From: an uncultured Bacilli bacterium
GTDB taxonomy: Bacteria; Bacillota_I; Bacilli_A; RF39; UBA660
Reading direction: 5' to 3'
Length of the DNA: 64,000 nucleotides
Assembly (NCBI GenBank): GCA_934102215.1
Contig: CAKOSH010000001.1
Span: forward strand, 62,001 to 126,000
The notes under the pieces were generated by a model. It saw only the letters and a list, made by a program, of their open reading frames with translations, ran no database searches and was not told where the DNA came from. Shown in pieces: positions 1-8,368 of the stretch; the stretch's first letter is position 1, and each line of letters begins with the position of its first letter. The translations under genes and the position numbers were made by a program.

Positions 1-283
1 TTAAAAAGTTAGTATATTTAAAAATACATAGTAATAATACATGAATAAATATACTAAATATAAATATCTCTTTACTCTTATATTTTTCTATTAACCTTGC
101 TTCAAAGTATGCTAGTACTATTTCAATAACCATTAATATTATATACTTAGGTTCACCATAAAAATAAAATAATAATGATGAAATAAGTAACAATAAATTC
201 TTATACTTTTTAGGTACTATGAAATATAGAATTAATACTGTTGGTAAAAAATAATATAAAAAATTAATACTTGTAAATACCAT
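1..283 (-). CDS. MBOAT family O-acyltransferase, N-terminal fragment (runs off the window)
   Basis: The first 94 codons of a gene that continues beyond the left edge. The start ATG at 281-283 follows a strong AAGGAGAAAG ribosome site. The peptide begins MVFTSINFLYYFLPTVLILY, then has an IVPKKYKN loop, a second membrane segment with FYFYGEPKY, and ends at FKYTNFL. This spacing is typical of the AlgI/DltB-like membrane-bound O-acyltransferases, which acylate extracellular polysaccharide or teichoic acid; the catalytic His lies in the missing part. It is downstream of, and co-oriented with, a DUF4358 gene. From memory, DUF4358 lipoproteins often accompany MBOAT acylation loci in Firmicutes, which supports the call. 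The substrate cannot be inferred. Confidence 0.8.
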   Translation of the reverse strand, partial: MVFTSINFLYYFLPTVLILYFIVPKKYKNLLLLISSLLFYFYGEPKYIILMVIEIVLAYFEARLIEKYKSKEIFIFSIFIHVLLLCIFKYTNFL

Positions 284-318
284 ATCTTTCTCCTTACATT
301 CTCTTATTCTTAAAATTA

Positions 319-337
319 AAGCACCATTAAGGTGCTT
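319..337 (-). terminator. Stem-loop after the DUF4358 gene
   Basis: Perfect 7-bp stem AAGCACC/GGTGCTT with a 5-nt loop, followed on the minus strand by an AT-rich tract. It sits between the DUF4358 gene and the MBOAT gene, so it may terminate only part of the transcripts. Confidence 0.55.
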
Positions 338-361
338 ATTTATGCGACATATCTAACAACT

Positions 362-892
362 TTAATTACCTGTTTTTTCTAGTTCTTTACCAATATCATT
401 ATTAACATAATTTTTAAAATTATCATATACTGTTTTAGCCCAATCAGCATCAGACATAACAAAGAATATTACATTTCCATTATTAGTTAAATATAGTTTT
501 TCTGCTGTTACACATATCCATTTACTCATATCAACATTATTAAATATTTCTTGTTTTATTGTATCAACATTACTACCATCTTTAACTTTTACAGCAACTG
601 CTGAAAATGCTTGTGATGACATCATTGGTTCGCTCGCAACAATCCATTCGATATTATCATTAGATTTTAAACCAGTAAATGAAGTAACTTCTTCTATACT
701 GTTAACATCAACATTCACTATATTGGTATCAGGTAAATCTTTACTTTTAGTAATTTGTTTTAACATATTTTTTGCATCACTACTAGTTTTTGTATCACTT
801 ACAGTATTTTTATTTAGTAATACAAATACAAGTACAACAACTAGTAATACTACTACTATACTTATAATTAATATTTTAGTTTCTTTTTTCAT
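362..892 (-). CDS. DUF4358-like single-pass membrane protein
   Basis: 176 residues. The ATG at 892 is chosen over one 21 nt upstream because AGGAGAG lies just before it. Residues 1-30 hold a signal anchor (ILIISIVVVLLVVVLVFVLL). The rest is an exported domain with a pattern typical of DUF4358: a strand-rich stretch with SSQAFSAVAVKVKDG, then a helix with DTIKQEIFNN, then a strand with NNGNVIFFVMSDAD. Function is unknown. It follows a DUF1846 gene closely and precedes an MBOAT gene, so a role in cell-envelope modification is an inference from context. Confidence 0.6.
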   Translation of the reverse strand: MKKETKILIISIVVVLLVVVLVFVLLNKNTVSDTKTSSDAKNMLKQITKSKDLPDTNIVNVDVNSIEEVTSFTGLKSNDNIEWIVASEPMMSSQAFSAVAVKVKDGSNVDTIKQEIFNNVDMSKWICVTAEKLYLTNNGNVIFFVMSDADWAKTVYDNFKNYVNNDIGKELEKTGN

Positions 893-902
893 AATCTCTC
901 CT

Positions 903-2366
903 CTATATTTCATTTATATATTTTGGTTCACATGTTAAATTTATTTGTAAACTTTTAAGTGTTTTTTTATCACCATTAGTTACAATATAAGTCGCATGTG
1001 CTTCACAATATTTTAATTTTTTTAAACTATTTAATGCTTTTTCAAGAATAGGATTAGTTGCAGAGCAAATACTAAGTGCAGTTAATACTTCAGGAAGTTG
1101 AAGTCTAATCTCATTATTATTAAGTTCCTTTTTCATTTTAAGCATTGGCTCTAATACCTTAGGTGATAATAACAACATATCATCAGGTATCTTATTTAAT
1201 TCTTTTATAGCATTTAATATTAAACTACTTGCTGGACTTAATATATCAGTTTGTTTGCCAGTTATTATCTTTTTCTTATTTATTTTTAATGATATAACAG
1301 GCTTACCTTCTTGCTCACTTTTCTTTAAAGCAGGCTCTATCACATCTAAATATGTTTCATCAATATTAAGTTCATTCATAAGAAGTTTTACTTTCATATA
1401 AGCATCTTCATCAGTAAGACCAAGTTTATAATTATTCATTTCATTATAATATCTTCTTACTATTTCTTTTTTAGATGCTTCTTCTATAATATTATTATCT
1501 TTAATACAAAATCCTATCATATTAACTCCCATATCAGTTGGGGACTTATATATATCTGTATTAGATACTTTATTTAATATACTTTTAAGTACAGGAAACA
1601 TCTCTATATCTCTATTATAGTTTACCGCAGTTTCACCATAGGCTTCAAGATGAAATGGATCAATCATATTAACATCTTTAAGATCGGCTGTTGCTGCTTC
1701 ATATGCAAGATTAACTGGATGTTTTAAAGATAAGTTCCACACTGGGAATGTTTCAAATTTAGCATATCCTGCATTTCTACCTTGCTTATGTTCATGATAT
1801 ATTTGAGATAAACATGTAGCAAGTTTACCACTGCCAGGTCCAGGAGCATTAACAAGTATTAATGGCTTAGTTGTTTCTATATAAGGATTAGCTCCATACC
1901 CTTCATCACTTACAATAGTGTCAACATCAGTTGGATAACCTTTAGTAAATGTATGAATATATGTCTTAATTCCCATACGATTTAATTTCTTAATAAACTT
2001 ATCAACACTCACTTGATTTCTATATAATGTTATTACAACAGAATTAACAGAAAATCCCATCTTTTTAGAATTATTAATTAATCTTAACAATTCAGTATCA
2101 TATGTAATACCATATTCTCCCCTAGTCTTATTCTTCTCAATATCACCTGCATTAATACAAAATATTATTTCTAAATCATTCTTAAGTTCTTTAAACATGC
2201 TTATTTTTGCATCATTTTTAAATCCAGGAAGTATTCTAGCTGCATGACTATCATCAAATAATTTACCACCTATCTCTAAATATAACTTATCAAATAGTTT
2301 AAATCTCTCTCTAATTTTAGCACTTTGTATTTTTACATATTTTTTATTATCAAAACCTTCTTTCAT
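903..2366 (-). CDS. DUF1846 (UPF0371) family protein
   Basis: 487 residues, close to the usual family length of about 500. Recognisable family blocks are GGKLFDDSHAARILPGFK near residue 35, AGDIEKNKTRGEYGITYD near 75, VNAPGPGSGKLATCLSQIYH near 175 with a P-loop-like GPGSGK, and FETFPVWNLSLKHPVNLAYE with DPFHLEAYGETAVNYNRD near 205-255. The family is cytosolic and conserved in Firmicutes and Actinobacteria. Its structure is known but I know of no firmly established reaction. The downstream start overlaps or nearly abuts this stop, so it is probably cotranscribed with the DUF4358 gene. Confidence 0.9.
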   Translation of the reverse strand: MKEGFDNKKYVKIQSAKIRERFKLFDKLYLEIGGKLFDDSHAARILPGFKNDAKISMFKELKNDLEIIFCINAGDIEKNKTRGEYGITYDTELLRLINNSKKMGFSVNSVVITLYRNQVSVDKFIKKLNRMGIKTYIHTFTKGYPTDVDTIVSDEGYGANPYIETTKPLILVNAPGPGSGKLATCLSQIYHEHKQGRNAGYAKFETFPVWNLSLKHPVNLAYEAATADLKDVNMIDPFHLEAYGETAVNYNRDIEMFPVLKSILNKVSNTDIYKSPTDMGVNMIGFCIKDNNIIEEASKKEIVRRYYNEMNNYKLGLTDEDAYMKVKLLMNELNIDETYLDVIEPALKKSEQEGKPVISLKINKKKIITGKQTDILSPASSLILNAIKELNKIPDDMLLLSPKVLEPMLKMKKELNNNEIRLQLPEVLTALSICSATNPILEKALNSLKKLKYCEAHATYIVTNGDKKTLKSLQINLTCEPKYINEI

Positions 2367-2406
2367 ATCCTACCTCACTATTATAAGGATACCAAAAAAA
2401 TTAAAA

Positions 2407-2430
2407 AAAGAATAGATATTTTTATTCTTT
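2407..2430 (-). terminator. Terminator of the Sel1-repeat gene
   Basis: Stem AAAGAATA/TATTCTTT with an 8-nt loop overlapping the stop codon, then a long T-rich run on the minus strand. Confidence 0.7.
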
Positions 2431-3684
2431 TGTATCAAAAATTTTATAATACTCTTTTGCCCTATCTATATCTTTTTCTATATTCAATTCAGTACACCCA
2501 TTTTCATAATAGTATTTAGCAAGATTATAATATGCATATTTACATCTTTCACTAAGAGGACACTCTATTGCTTTACTATAGTAAATGAATGCTCTTTTTA
2601 AATCACCTATTTTTCTATAATGTTCTCCTACTTTATTAAGAGCCCAACTTTCATTTAAATCAGCACTTATTAAGTAATAATTTAATGCTATATCACTTTT
2701 ACCTTCACTTTCATATATCTTACCAAGATTATTAAAAGCATAAGCATATCCATGCTCACTAGCGATTAAAAAATATCTTTTAGCAATCTCTATATCTTTG
2801 ATATTATCTTTATTTATACCTCTTAAATAACATAATCCAAGAGTATTATATCCAGCAATACTACCAAGATCAATAGACTTATTTAAATATTTCCACATAG
2901 TATCAAAATCAAATTTAACTCTTCCTGTAAGCATTAGATTAGCAACCATCCAACATCCTTTAGGATGTCCTTTATTCGCAGAAAGCAAATAATATTCATA
3001 TGATTTTTCATAATCTCTTTGTCCACTAATAAGTCCATCAAATTCTAAAGCGCCAAGTTCAGCACACGCATACATATTATTTTTTCTTGATAACTCTATT
3101 AATGAATTAATATAACTTTCTCCAAAATAAAGCTTAACTTTCAAATAATCATCAAGTTCTTCCTTATTAATTTTAATGTTAATATCTTGTATATAAACAG
3201 GCTGTGTATTTTCAAGAACAGCATAATTTAATAATTCAATCATCTTATTAAATGAATCATTATTCTTTATATTTTCTATTCTTTCATTACTTATATGTTC
3301 ATCATTATACGCAATTACAAGTAAATCACTGATTACTTCTTTAAGTTTGTTACTATTATTAATTATACTAAGAGATTCATTATTTAATACATAAACTTTA
3401 TCATCCAATATACTTAATATTTGTAATATAATTGGTATATATAATTCTCTATTTCCATCTTTTAAATCTTTATATATTTTCTTATATTCTATACCTATAG
3501 GTCTATATCCAATACAATAATTATTAACAGTAGTTACACTTACATTATTAATACCAAATATACATGAAAAAACTTCTATCTGCATAGCATTCTTATTGCT
3601 AGATACTTTCTTAATAGTATTAATAATATTACCAAGAGATAGATAATTATCATTATTATTCATTTTAATATAACTCTTTTTCAT
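2422..3684 (-). CDS. Sel1-like TPR repeat protein with an uncharacterised N-terminal domain
   Basis: 420 residues. Residues 190-420 carry at least five Sel1-like repeats, seen as alternating [L/Y]xxAxxxGxxxAxxxLGxxY patterns (for example YYLLSANKGHPKGCWMVANL, AGYNTLGLCYLRG and YAFNNLGKIYESEG). These form a helical scaffold for protein-protein contacts. Residues 1-190 are mostly helical and match no domain I recognise. No signal peptide is seen, so it is probably cytosolic. The start lacks a ribosome site. An extended -10 (TGGTATAAT) ends 7 nt before the ATG, so the transcript may be leaderless. A second ATG seven codons in also lacks a ribosome site. Confidence 0.75.
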   Translation of the reverse strand: MKKSYIKMNNNDNYLSLGNIINTIKKVSSNKNAMQIEVFSCIFGINNVSVTTVNNYCIGYRPIGIEYKKIYKDLKDGNRELYIPIILQILSILDDKVYVLNNESLSIINNSNKLKEVISDLLVIAYNDEHISNERIENIKNNDSFNKMIELLNYAVLENTQPVYIQDINIKINKEELDDYLKVKLYFGESYINSLIELSRKNNMYACAELGALEFDGLISGQRDYEKSYEYYLLSANKGHPKGCWMVANLMLTGRVKFDFDTMWKYLNKSIDLGSIAGYNTLGLCYLRGINKDNIKDIEIAKRYFLIASEHGYAYAFNNLGKIYESEGKSDIALNYYLISADLNESWALNKVGEHYRKIGDLKRAFIYYSKAIECPLSERCKYAYYNLAKYYYENGCTELNIEKDIDRAKEYYKIFDTKE

Positions 3685-3691
3685 GTCTAAT

Positions 3692-3742
3692 ATTATACCA
3701 TATTATGTAAAGTTTTACATTTTTATTTTGATTTTATATTAT
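3692..3742. promoter_or_regulatory. Divergent promoter region with a palindromic operator
   Basis: A perfect inverted repeat ATGTAAA-GT-TTTACAT lies at 3705-3720. Its right half is also the -35 (TTTACA, 3714-3719) of a plus-strand promoter with TATTAT at 3737-3742 after 17 nt. On the minus strand TATAAT lies at 3697-3692 with an upstream TGG extension. The palindrome covers both promoters, which suggests one regulator for the Sel1 gene and the DUF1292 pair. Confidence 0.5.
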
Positions 3743-3772
3743 TATGTGTTATTATTAACTAAAGGAGAGCGT

Positions 3773-4033
3773 ATGAAAAAAATTATTAACGGAAAAGAAA
3801 TTGATGTTGATGTTATTGGCGGATTTGAAATACCAGACTTAGATAAAAAATACATTTTATGTTCTTATGATGATGATAAATCTAGTAACGATGCATTAGT
3901 AATGATTTATGAAATCGAAAATATAGATGGTATTGAAAATCTTGTATCAATAAAAGATGAAGAAAAAGAACTAGTATTAAAGTTCTATGAATCATTTAAA
4001 GAATCTTTATTGGAGGGTGAAAATAATGAATGA
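3773..4033 (+). CDS. DUF1292 domain protein
   Basis: 86 residues, starting at the ATG after AAAGGAGAGC. It has the short acidic pattern of the DUF1292 (YrzB-like) family: a glycine-rich first strand (DVIGGFEIPDLDKKYILCSY), an acidic linker, then ALVMIYEIEN and a helix with EKELVLKFYESFKESLLEGE. Cytosolic, function unknown; in many Firmicutes the family sits near Holliday-junction or division genes, which is not the case here. It overlaps the next gene by 8 nt, so translation is probably coupled. Confidence 0.8.
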   Translation: MKKIINGKEIDVDVIGGFEIPDLDKKYILCSYDDDKSSNDALVMIYEIENIDGIENLVSIKDEEKELVLKFYESFKESLLEGENNE

Positions 4034-4433
4034 ATATCCTAATACTTTAGTAATTAAAGAAAATAAAAGTACTATTAACGATATGAAAGAAAAAGCAGCT
4101 AAGAAAGAACAATTTTACTCTAAAATATATAAAATTGGAAAAAATTTATCTTCTGCTTCTACTCCTATACTTATAGGATCACTTCTTTCACCATTTGATT
4201 TTGAAGGTCCACTTATTGAAATAGTGAGTGCTGTTTCTTTAGGTATTGGTCTTATAATGAAATCAATTGGTAAAACAGGTCTTGAAGAATCAAAAGCAGT
4301 TTTAACAAATGGAAGTAGTACATATAGTAAGGCAAGTAATTTAATGACTGAAGATGAAGAAATAAGACTTAGTAATTTAATTGAAACAATCAAAGCAAAT
4401 AAAAAAGAAAAAGCTTCTAGTCAATCTCTATAA
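4026..4433 (+). CDS. Hypothetical protein with a hydrophobic central segment
   Basis: 135 residues. The ATG at 4026 has GGAGGG 8 nt upstream inside the preceding gene. The N-terminus is lysine-rich and probably helical. Residues 38-80 are hydrophobic with small residues (STPILIGSLLSPFDFEGP, then IVSAVSLGIGLIMKSIG), which may form one or two membrane helices. The C-terminal 45 residues are charged and helical (EDEEIRLSNLIETIKANKKE). I recognise no family. Coupling to the DUF1292 gene suggests a shared function. Confidence 0.65.
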   Translation: MNEYPNTLVIKENKSTINDMKEKAAKKEQFYSKIYKIGKNLSSASTPILIGSLLSPFDFEGPLIEIVSAVSLGIGLIMKSIGKTGLEESKAVLTNGSSTYSKASNLMTEDEEIRLSNLIETIKANKKEKASSQSL

Positions 4434-4448
4434 AAATTAATCATAAAC

Positions 4449-4475
4449 AAAGAGGTCACACATTGTAACCTCTTT
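4449..4475. terminator. Bidirectional terminator
   Basis: Stem AAAGAGGT/ACCTCTTT with an 11-nt loop between two convergent genes; a T or A run lies on each side. Confidence 0.8.
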
Positions 4476-4484
4476 TAAAATGTA

Positions 4485-5705
4485 TTATTTTTTCTTTAAA
4501 TATTCTTCTTTAGTAAGCCCATATTCTTTCATATCTTGAATACCACCATAATAATAGAAATATGATTTTTCTCTTGTACCTTCGTATTTTAATCCTATAT
4601 TTTCCATTACTTTCCATGTTCCAACATTATCTTTAGCACCACAAGATTCAATTCTATTAAGTTCTAATGTTAGAAACGCAAATTCCATTATTTTTTTAGC
4701 TGCTTCAGTAGTATAACCTTTTCCCCAGGCATCTTCTCTAATCCAATAATCTATACCAGCAGTTCTAGCTTTATCACTATGAATATTTAAATATATAGTA
4801 CCAAGAAATTTATTATCTTCTTTTCTTACAATACTCCATCTATAATATTCTATATCATCATACATAGATTCATTAAAATATTTCATGCTCTTTTCTAAAT
4901 TATTACCAAGTTTAGTCCCACCTAAAAACTTTCTTATTTTAGGATTCAATTGTAAATAAAAAGCTTCTTCATAATCCTTCATAGTAGTTTTTCTTAAAAT
5001 TAGTCTATCTGTTTCAAGTTCTATAGTACCAATATGATTTATTTTTTGGGCGTCTACCCCTTTATAATCTATAGTTTCATTTTCAAAATCATAATGTTCA
5101 TTTATATATTTAACATTACCATCTTCAATAACAATAAATGATTCATTAGGAAGTCCAGTTATCTTTTGTTCTTTACTCACTTCAAACATTTCTTTTAAGT
5201 AATCTATATTATTAAAATCCATGTGTGGATATATACATACATTAGTAAGACCTATTCCTTTATATTTAATAATTGTCTTATGTTCATCTTCATCCATATA
5301 TATTGCATCTTTAGCCATGTTTATACTACCAGCGGAAACTCCAATAGTTATACCATCTCTATCCCTTAATATATTAGATAAACCATATTCATTAATAGAA
5401 TCCATTTCCTTTTTAGGATTCCCACCTACCATAAACACAATATCACTATTTTTAACAATATCTTTTGCTTCTTCTTTAGATATCCTGTTATCAATAATAT
5501 TAATTTTATTAAATCTAATACTTATATCTTTAAAGAAACATATAAGTCCATTTATAAAATAATCATTCTTTTCAAAATCATAAAAAGATGAAGCAATAAA
5601 TGCTATAGATTTACCTGTTTCAATAATTCTAGTTAATTCTTTAGTTTGATCAAGTGTAAAACCTTTCTCCTTATCAATTCCACTAAACATAATAATCTTT
5701 TTCAT
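4485..5705 (-). CDS. Peptidase E-like (S51) and GNAT acetyltransferase fusion
   Basis: 406 residues in one frame. Residues 1-225 resemble peptidase family S51 (dipeptidase E, class-I glutamine-amidotransferase-like fold): FMVGGNP at 91-97 and the nucleophile elbow GVSAGS at 122-127 with Ser124, then IYPHMDF. Residues about 228-405 form a RimJ/RimL-type N-acetyltransferase, with ELETDRLILRKTTMKDYEEA at the start, acetyl-CoA loop REDAWGKGYTTEAAKKIMEF and the RIESCGAKDNVGTWKVMENI block. S51 enzymes cleave Asp-X dipeptides and GNAT enzymes of this type acetylate N-termini or small amines. The linked substrate is unknown. Ribosome site GGGTGA precedes the ATG. Confidence 0.85.
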   Translation of the reverse strand: MKKIIMFSGIDKEKGFTLDQTKELTRIIETGKSIAFIASSFYDFEKNDYFINGLICFFKDISIRFNKINIIDNRISKEEAKDIVKNSDIVFMVGGNPKKEMDSINEYGLSNILRDRDGITIGVSAGSINMAKDAIYMDEDEHKTIIKYKGIGLTNVCIYPHMDFNNIDYLKEMFEVSKEQKITGLPNESFIVIEDGNVKYINEHYDFENETIDYKGVDAQKINHIGTIELETDRLILRKTTMKDYEEAFYLQLNPKIRKFLGGTKLGNNLEKSMKYFNESMYDDIEYYRWSIVRKEDNKFLGTIYLNIHSDKARTAGIDYWIREDAWGKGYTTEAAKKIMEFAFLTLELNRIESCGAKDNVGTWKVMENIGLKYEGTREKSYFYYYGGIQDMKEYGLTKEEYLKKK

Positions 5706-5777
5706 AATATTTCACCCACTTTATTGTATCAAATAATTACTTATTATTGTCATAAATATATTTGAAACATTTAAATA

Positions 5778-5807
5778 TTGACACTCTAAAATTATTAATG
5801 ATAGTAT
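5778..5807 (+). promoter_or_regulatory. Promoter of the 208-aa gene
   Basis: A consensus -35 TTGACA at 5778-5783 and TAGTAT at 5802-5807, 18 nt apart, 20 nt upstream of the ATG. Confidence 0.55.
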
Positions 5808-5826
5808 ATATTTAATTGGTGATATT

Positions 5827-6453
5827 ATGAATTTTAATTATATGAAAGAAATGTTATTATCTGATTTACTTTGCTTATATTATACTACCTATGAAAACAA
5901 ATATTTAAATGAAATAAAAAATAGAATGCTATTTTGTGGTTATACTAATGATGAAATATATGAATTTATAAGATTTGAAAGCAAAATTTTAAATTCTAAA
6001 AAAGAAAAGTATATTAAAAAAATTATTGATAGACATTATATAATTGGTAAAAACAAAAATAAATATATTTTTCAAAATCCAGAAATTTATATATATAATT
6101 CAAATGGAGATAATAAGAAAACACTTCTAATTTCTGAAACTATTGCAATAATAGATGAATCAATATTTTTATCTTATTCAAAACTTTTAAACACATATAA
6201 TGCGAGCAAAGAAATAATATATTTAGCACAAGAAAATGAAAACAATTGGCTATATTTTGAATTTATGAATAGATTAGAATACATATGTAGATGTACTAAT
6301 AGAGTTTTTGATGGTCCTAAGAAAGCATTATATTCAGAAAAAAGTATGAAATTATATGATAATGAAATGCAAATATGTTTATATAGGTGGAATGTCGATG
6401 TCTCTTCAAGAAAATTTATTCCATATACTGAAGAGTATTACTTAATTTCATAA
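5827..6453 (+). CDS. Hypothetical protein (208 aa)
   Basis: The ATG follows GGTGAT. The protein is rich in Tyr, Ile, Lys and Asn, has no signal peptide or membrane segment, and matches no family I know. The N-terminal 70 residues look helical (KEMLLSDLLCLYY, then GYTNDEIYEFIRFESKIL). The middle looks strand-rich (KYIFQNPEIYIYNSNGD, then KTLLISETIAIIDESIFLSY). The C-terminus has a Cys/Arg cluster (YICRCTNR). It stands alone with its own promoter, between unrelated genes. A real gene is supported by promoter, ribosome site and length. Confidence 0.6.
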   Translation: MNFNYMKEMLLSDLLCLYYTTYENKYLNEIKNRMLFCGYTNDEIYEFIRFESKILNSKKEKYIKKIIDRHYIIGKNKNKYIFQNPEIYIYNSNGDNKKTLLISETIAIIDESIFLSYSKLLNTYNASKEIIYLAQENENNWLYFEFMNRLEYICRCTNRVFDGPKKALYSEKSMKLYDNEMQICLYRWNVDVSSRKFIPYTEEYYLIS

Positions 6454-6556
6454 AATTTTCACTTTTTTACTTTGTTAAATAACTTAATAGATTTAACATT
6501 TTAATTTTAATATGTTACAATTAAAGTGTATATAATAAATATGAAAGGAAAAAATA

Positions 6557-8287
6557 ATGGGAAAAGTAAATGATTATATAAATAAACTAATTAGTTTTAT
6601 TAAAAATGAAAAACCTATAAACAAAGAAAAACCATGGCTTAAATACTATGGTGATGTTCCAGAAAGTTTAAATTATTTTAATGGAAGTATGTATGATTAT
6701 TTAAAAGATACTGCTTCAAAAAATGAAAAAAGGAGTGCATATTCTTATTATGGTAATGAAGTAACATTTAAATCCTTTATGAAAAAGATAGATAAAGTTG
6801 CTTCTGCCTTAAAAAAATTTAATGTTGTAGAAAATGAATGTGTTACGATATGTATGCCTAATACTCCAGAAAGTTTTGCATTAATATATGCGATTAATAA
6901 GATAGGAGCAATAGCTAATATTATACATCCGCTTTCTTCTAAACAAGATATTGAAAGAGCATTGCATGAAACAAATAGTTCAATTATATTCTGTAGTGAT
7001 GTTGCGATGCCTAAAGCAAGATATATTAAAGTTAAACATTTTATAATGGTACCAACTAGTGAAAGTTTAGGTACAATATTAAAGACATTATATAATATTA
7101 AATCGGCAATAAATATGAGTCTTGAAGAAGGTATGATTACATGGAAAGAATTTTTAAATTATGCGACTAGTGATGATGTGTATGTTAAAAGAGATGTAAA
7201 TAGTCCTGCCGCTATAATATATAGTGGTGGTACAACTGGTAAACCAAAAGGAATAATTATTTCTAATGCTAACTTTAATGCTATGGCTCTTCAAACAGCA
7301 TCAGTATGTAAATATATTAGTACTGGATATTCAGTATTAGCAGCATTACCTATATTCCACGTATTTGGTCTTGCTCTTTGTACTCATACATGTTTAGTTA
7401 ATGGAATGAAATGTATAATAGTGCCACAACTTAATACTAAAAAAATTAATAAAGAATTAAAGAAATATAAACCAAGTGTTTATCCAGCAGTACCTTCTCT
7501 ATTAAAGATGTCTATTGATGGAAATGACCCTGGCATGAATGCTTTTAAAGATATCAAAGTAGTAGTTGTAGGTGGAGATTATTTATCACCTGAACTTAAA
7601 AAGAATTTCGAAAAATATTTAAAAAATCATGGAAGCGAAGCAGTTGTTAAAGTTGGTTATGGTCTTTCTGAAGCTTGTGGATTTTGTTGTTGTACATCAG
7701 AAATTGATGAAAAATATGTAAAAAATGGTACTCTTGGAATTCCAAATCCAGATATGATTGTAAAAATATTTGAGCCTAATAGTGATATAGAAAAATCATA
7801 TGGCGATGTTGGTGAAATATGTGTTACTGGTCCTACACTTATGATGGGATATATTAATGAAGATGAAGAAACAAAAAATACACTTGTTGAACATGCGGAT
7901 GGAAAAGTATGGCTTCATACAGGCGACCTTGGATATATGACTAAAGAAGGTTTTGTTTACTATACATCAAGAATGAAAAGAATGATTATTTCAAATGGAT
8001 ATAACATTTACCCTATAGAACTTGAAGAAATAATTAATAAATGTAAACTAGTTGATTCATGTACTGTAATTGGAATACCACATAAAATAAAGAGTCAAAC
8101 TCCTAAAGCAGTAATTGTTCTTAAAAAAGATGTTGAAGACAATATGCAAACAAGAGAACAAGTAAGAAAATATTGTTATGATAATATTGCTAAATATGCA
8201 AGACCTAGTGAATACGAATTTAGAACTAGTCTTCCTAAAACAGCAGTAGGCAAAGTTGCTTATAAAGATTTAGAAAAGAAAAACTAA
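6557..8287 (+). CDS. AMP-dependent acyl-CoA synthetase/ligase
   Basis: 576 residues, the full length of the class-I adenylate-forming family. Visible core motifs are A3 YSGGTTGKPKG near residue 223, the ALPIFHVFGLAL block, A5 GYGLSEACG near 372, A7 WLHTGDLGY near 457, A8 RMKRMIISNGYNIYP near 475 and the catalytic lysine motif A10 PKTAVGKV at the end. It should activate a carboxylic acid with ATP and transfer it to CoA or a carrier. The cysteine run CGFCCCTS after A5 is unusual. Chain length cannot be predicted. A TATAAT lies at 6531-6536, and AAAGGAAAAA is the ribosome site. Confidence 0.9.
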   Translation: MGKVNDYINKLISFIKNEKPINKEKPWLKYYGDVPESLNYFNGSMYDYLKDTASKNEKRSAYSYYGNEVTFKSFMKKIDKVASALKKFNVVENECVTICMPNTPESFALIYAINKIGAIANIIHPLSSKQDIERALHETNSSIIFCSDVAMPKARYIKVKHFIMVPTSESLGTILKTLYNIKSAINMSLEEGMITWKEFLNYATSDDVYVKRDVNSPAAIIYSGGTTGKPKGIIISNANFNAMALQTASVCKYISTGYSVLAALPIFHVFGLALCTHTCLVNGMKCIIVPQLNTKKINKELKKYKPSVYPAVPSLLKMSIDGNDPGMNAFKDIKVVVVGGDYLSPELKKNFEKYLKNHGSEAVVKVGYGLSEACGFCCCTSEIDEKYVKNGTLGIPNPDMIVKIFEPNSDIEKSYGDVGEICVTGPTLMMGYINEDEETKNTLVEHADGKVWLHTGDLGYMTKEGFVYYTSRMKRMIISNGYNIYPIELEEIINKCKLVDSCTVIGIPHKIKSQTPKAVIVLKKDVEDNMQTREQVRKYCYDNIAKYARPSEYEFRTSLPKTAVGKVAYKDLEKKN

Positions 8288-8316
8288 ATCTTTTTTTGTG
8301 GACTCTTGTGGAATTA

Positions 8317-8330
8317 AAAAGTATACTTTT
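8317..8330. repeat. 14-bp perfect palindrome upstream of the symporter gene
   Basis: AAAAGTATACTTTT with no spacer, 39 nt before the symporter start, after a T-run that ends the previous transcript. It could be an operator. It has no loop, so it is a poor terminator. Confidence 0.35.
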
Positions 8331-8368
8331 ATAAATATATTATATATACTTAAATAGGAGGTAAAACT

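Noticed and set aside
723..938. Plus-strand hydrophobic frame opposite the DUF4358 gene
   Set aside because: It is an antisense shadow of the low-complexity signal anchor, with no ribosome site.
8288..8330. A terminator formed by the AAAAGTATACTTTT palindrome
   Set aside because: It has no loop, no GC pairs beyond two, and no following T run; kept as a possible operator only.
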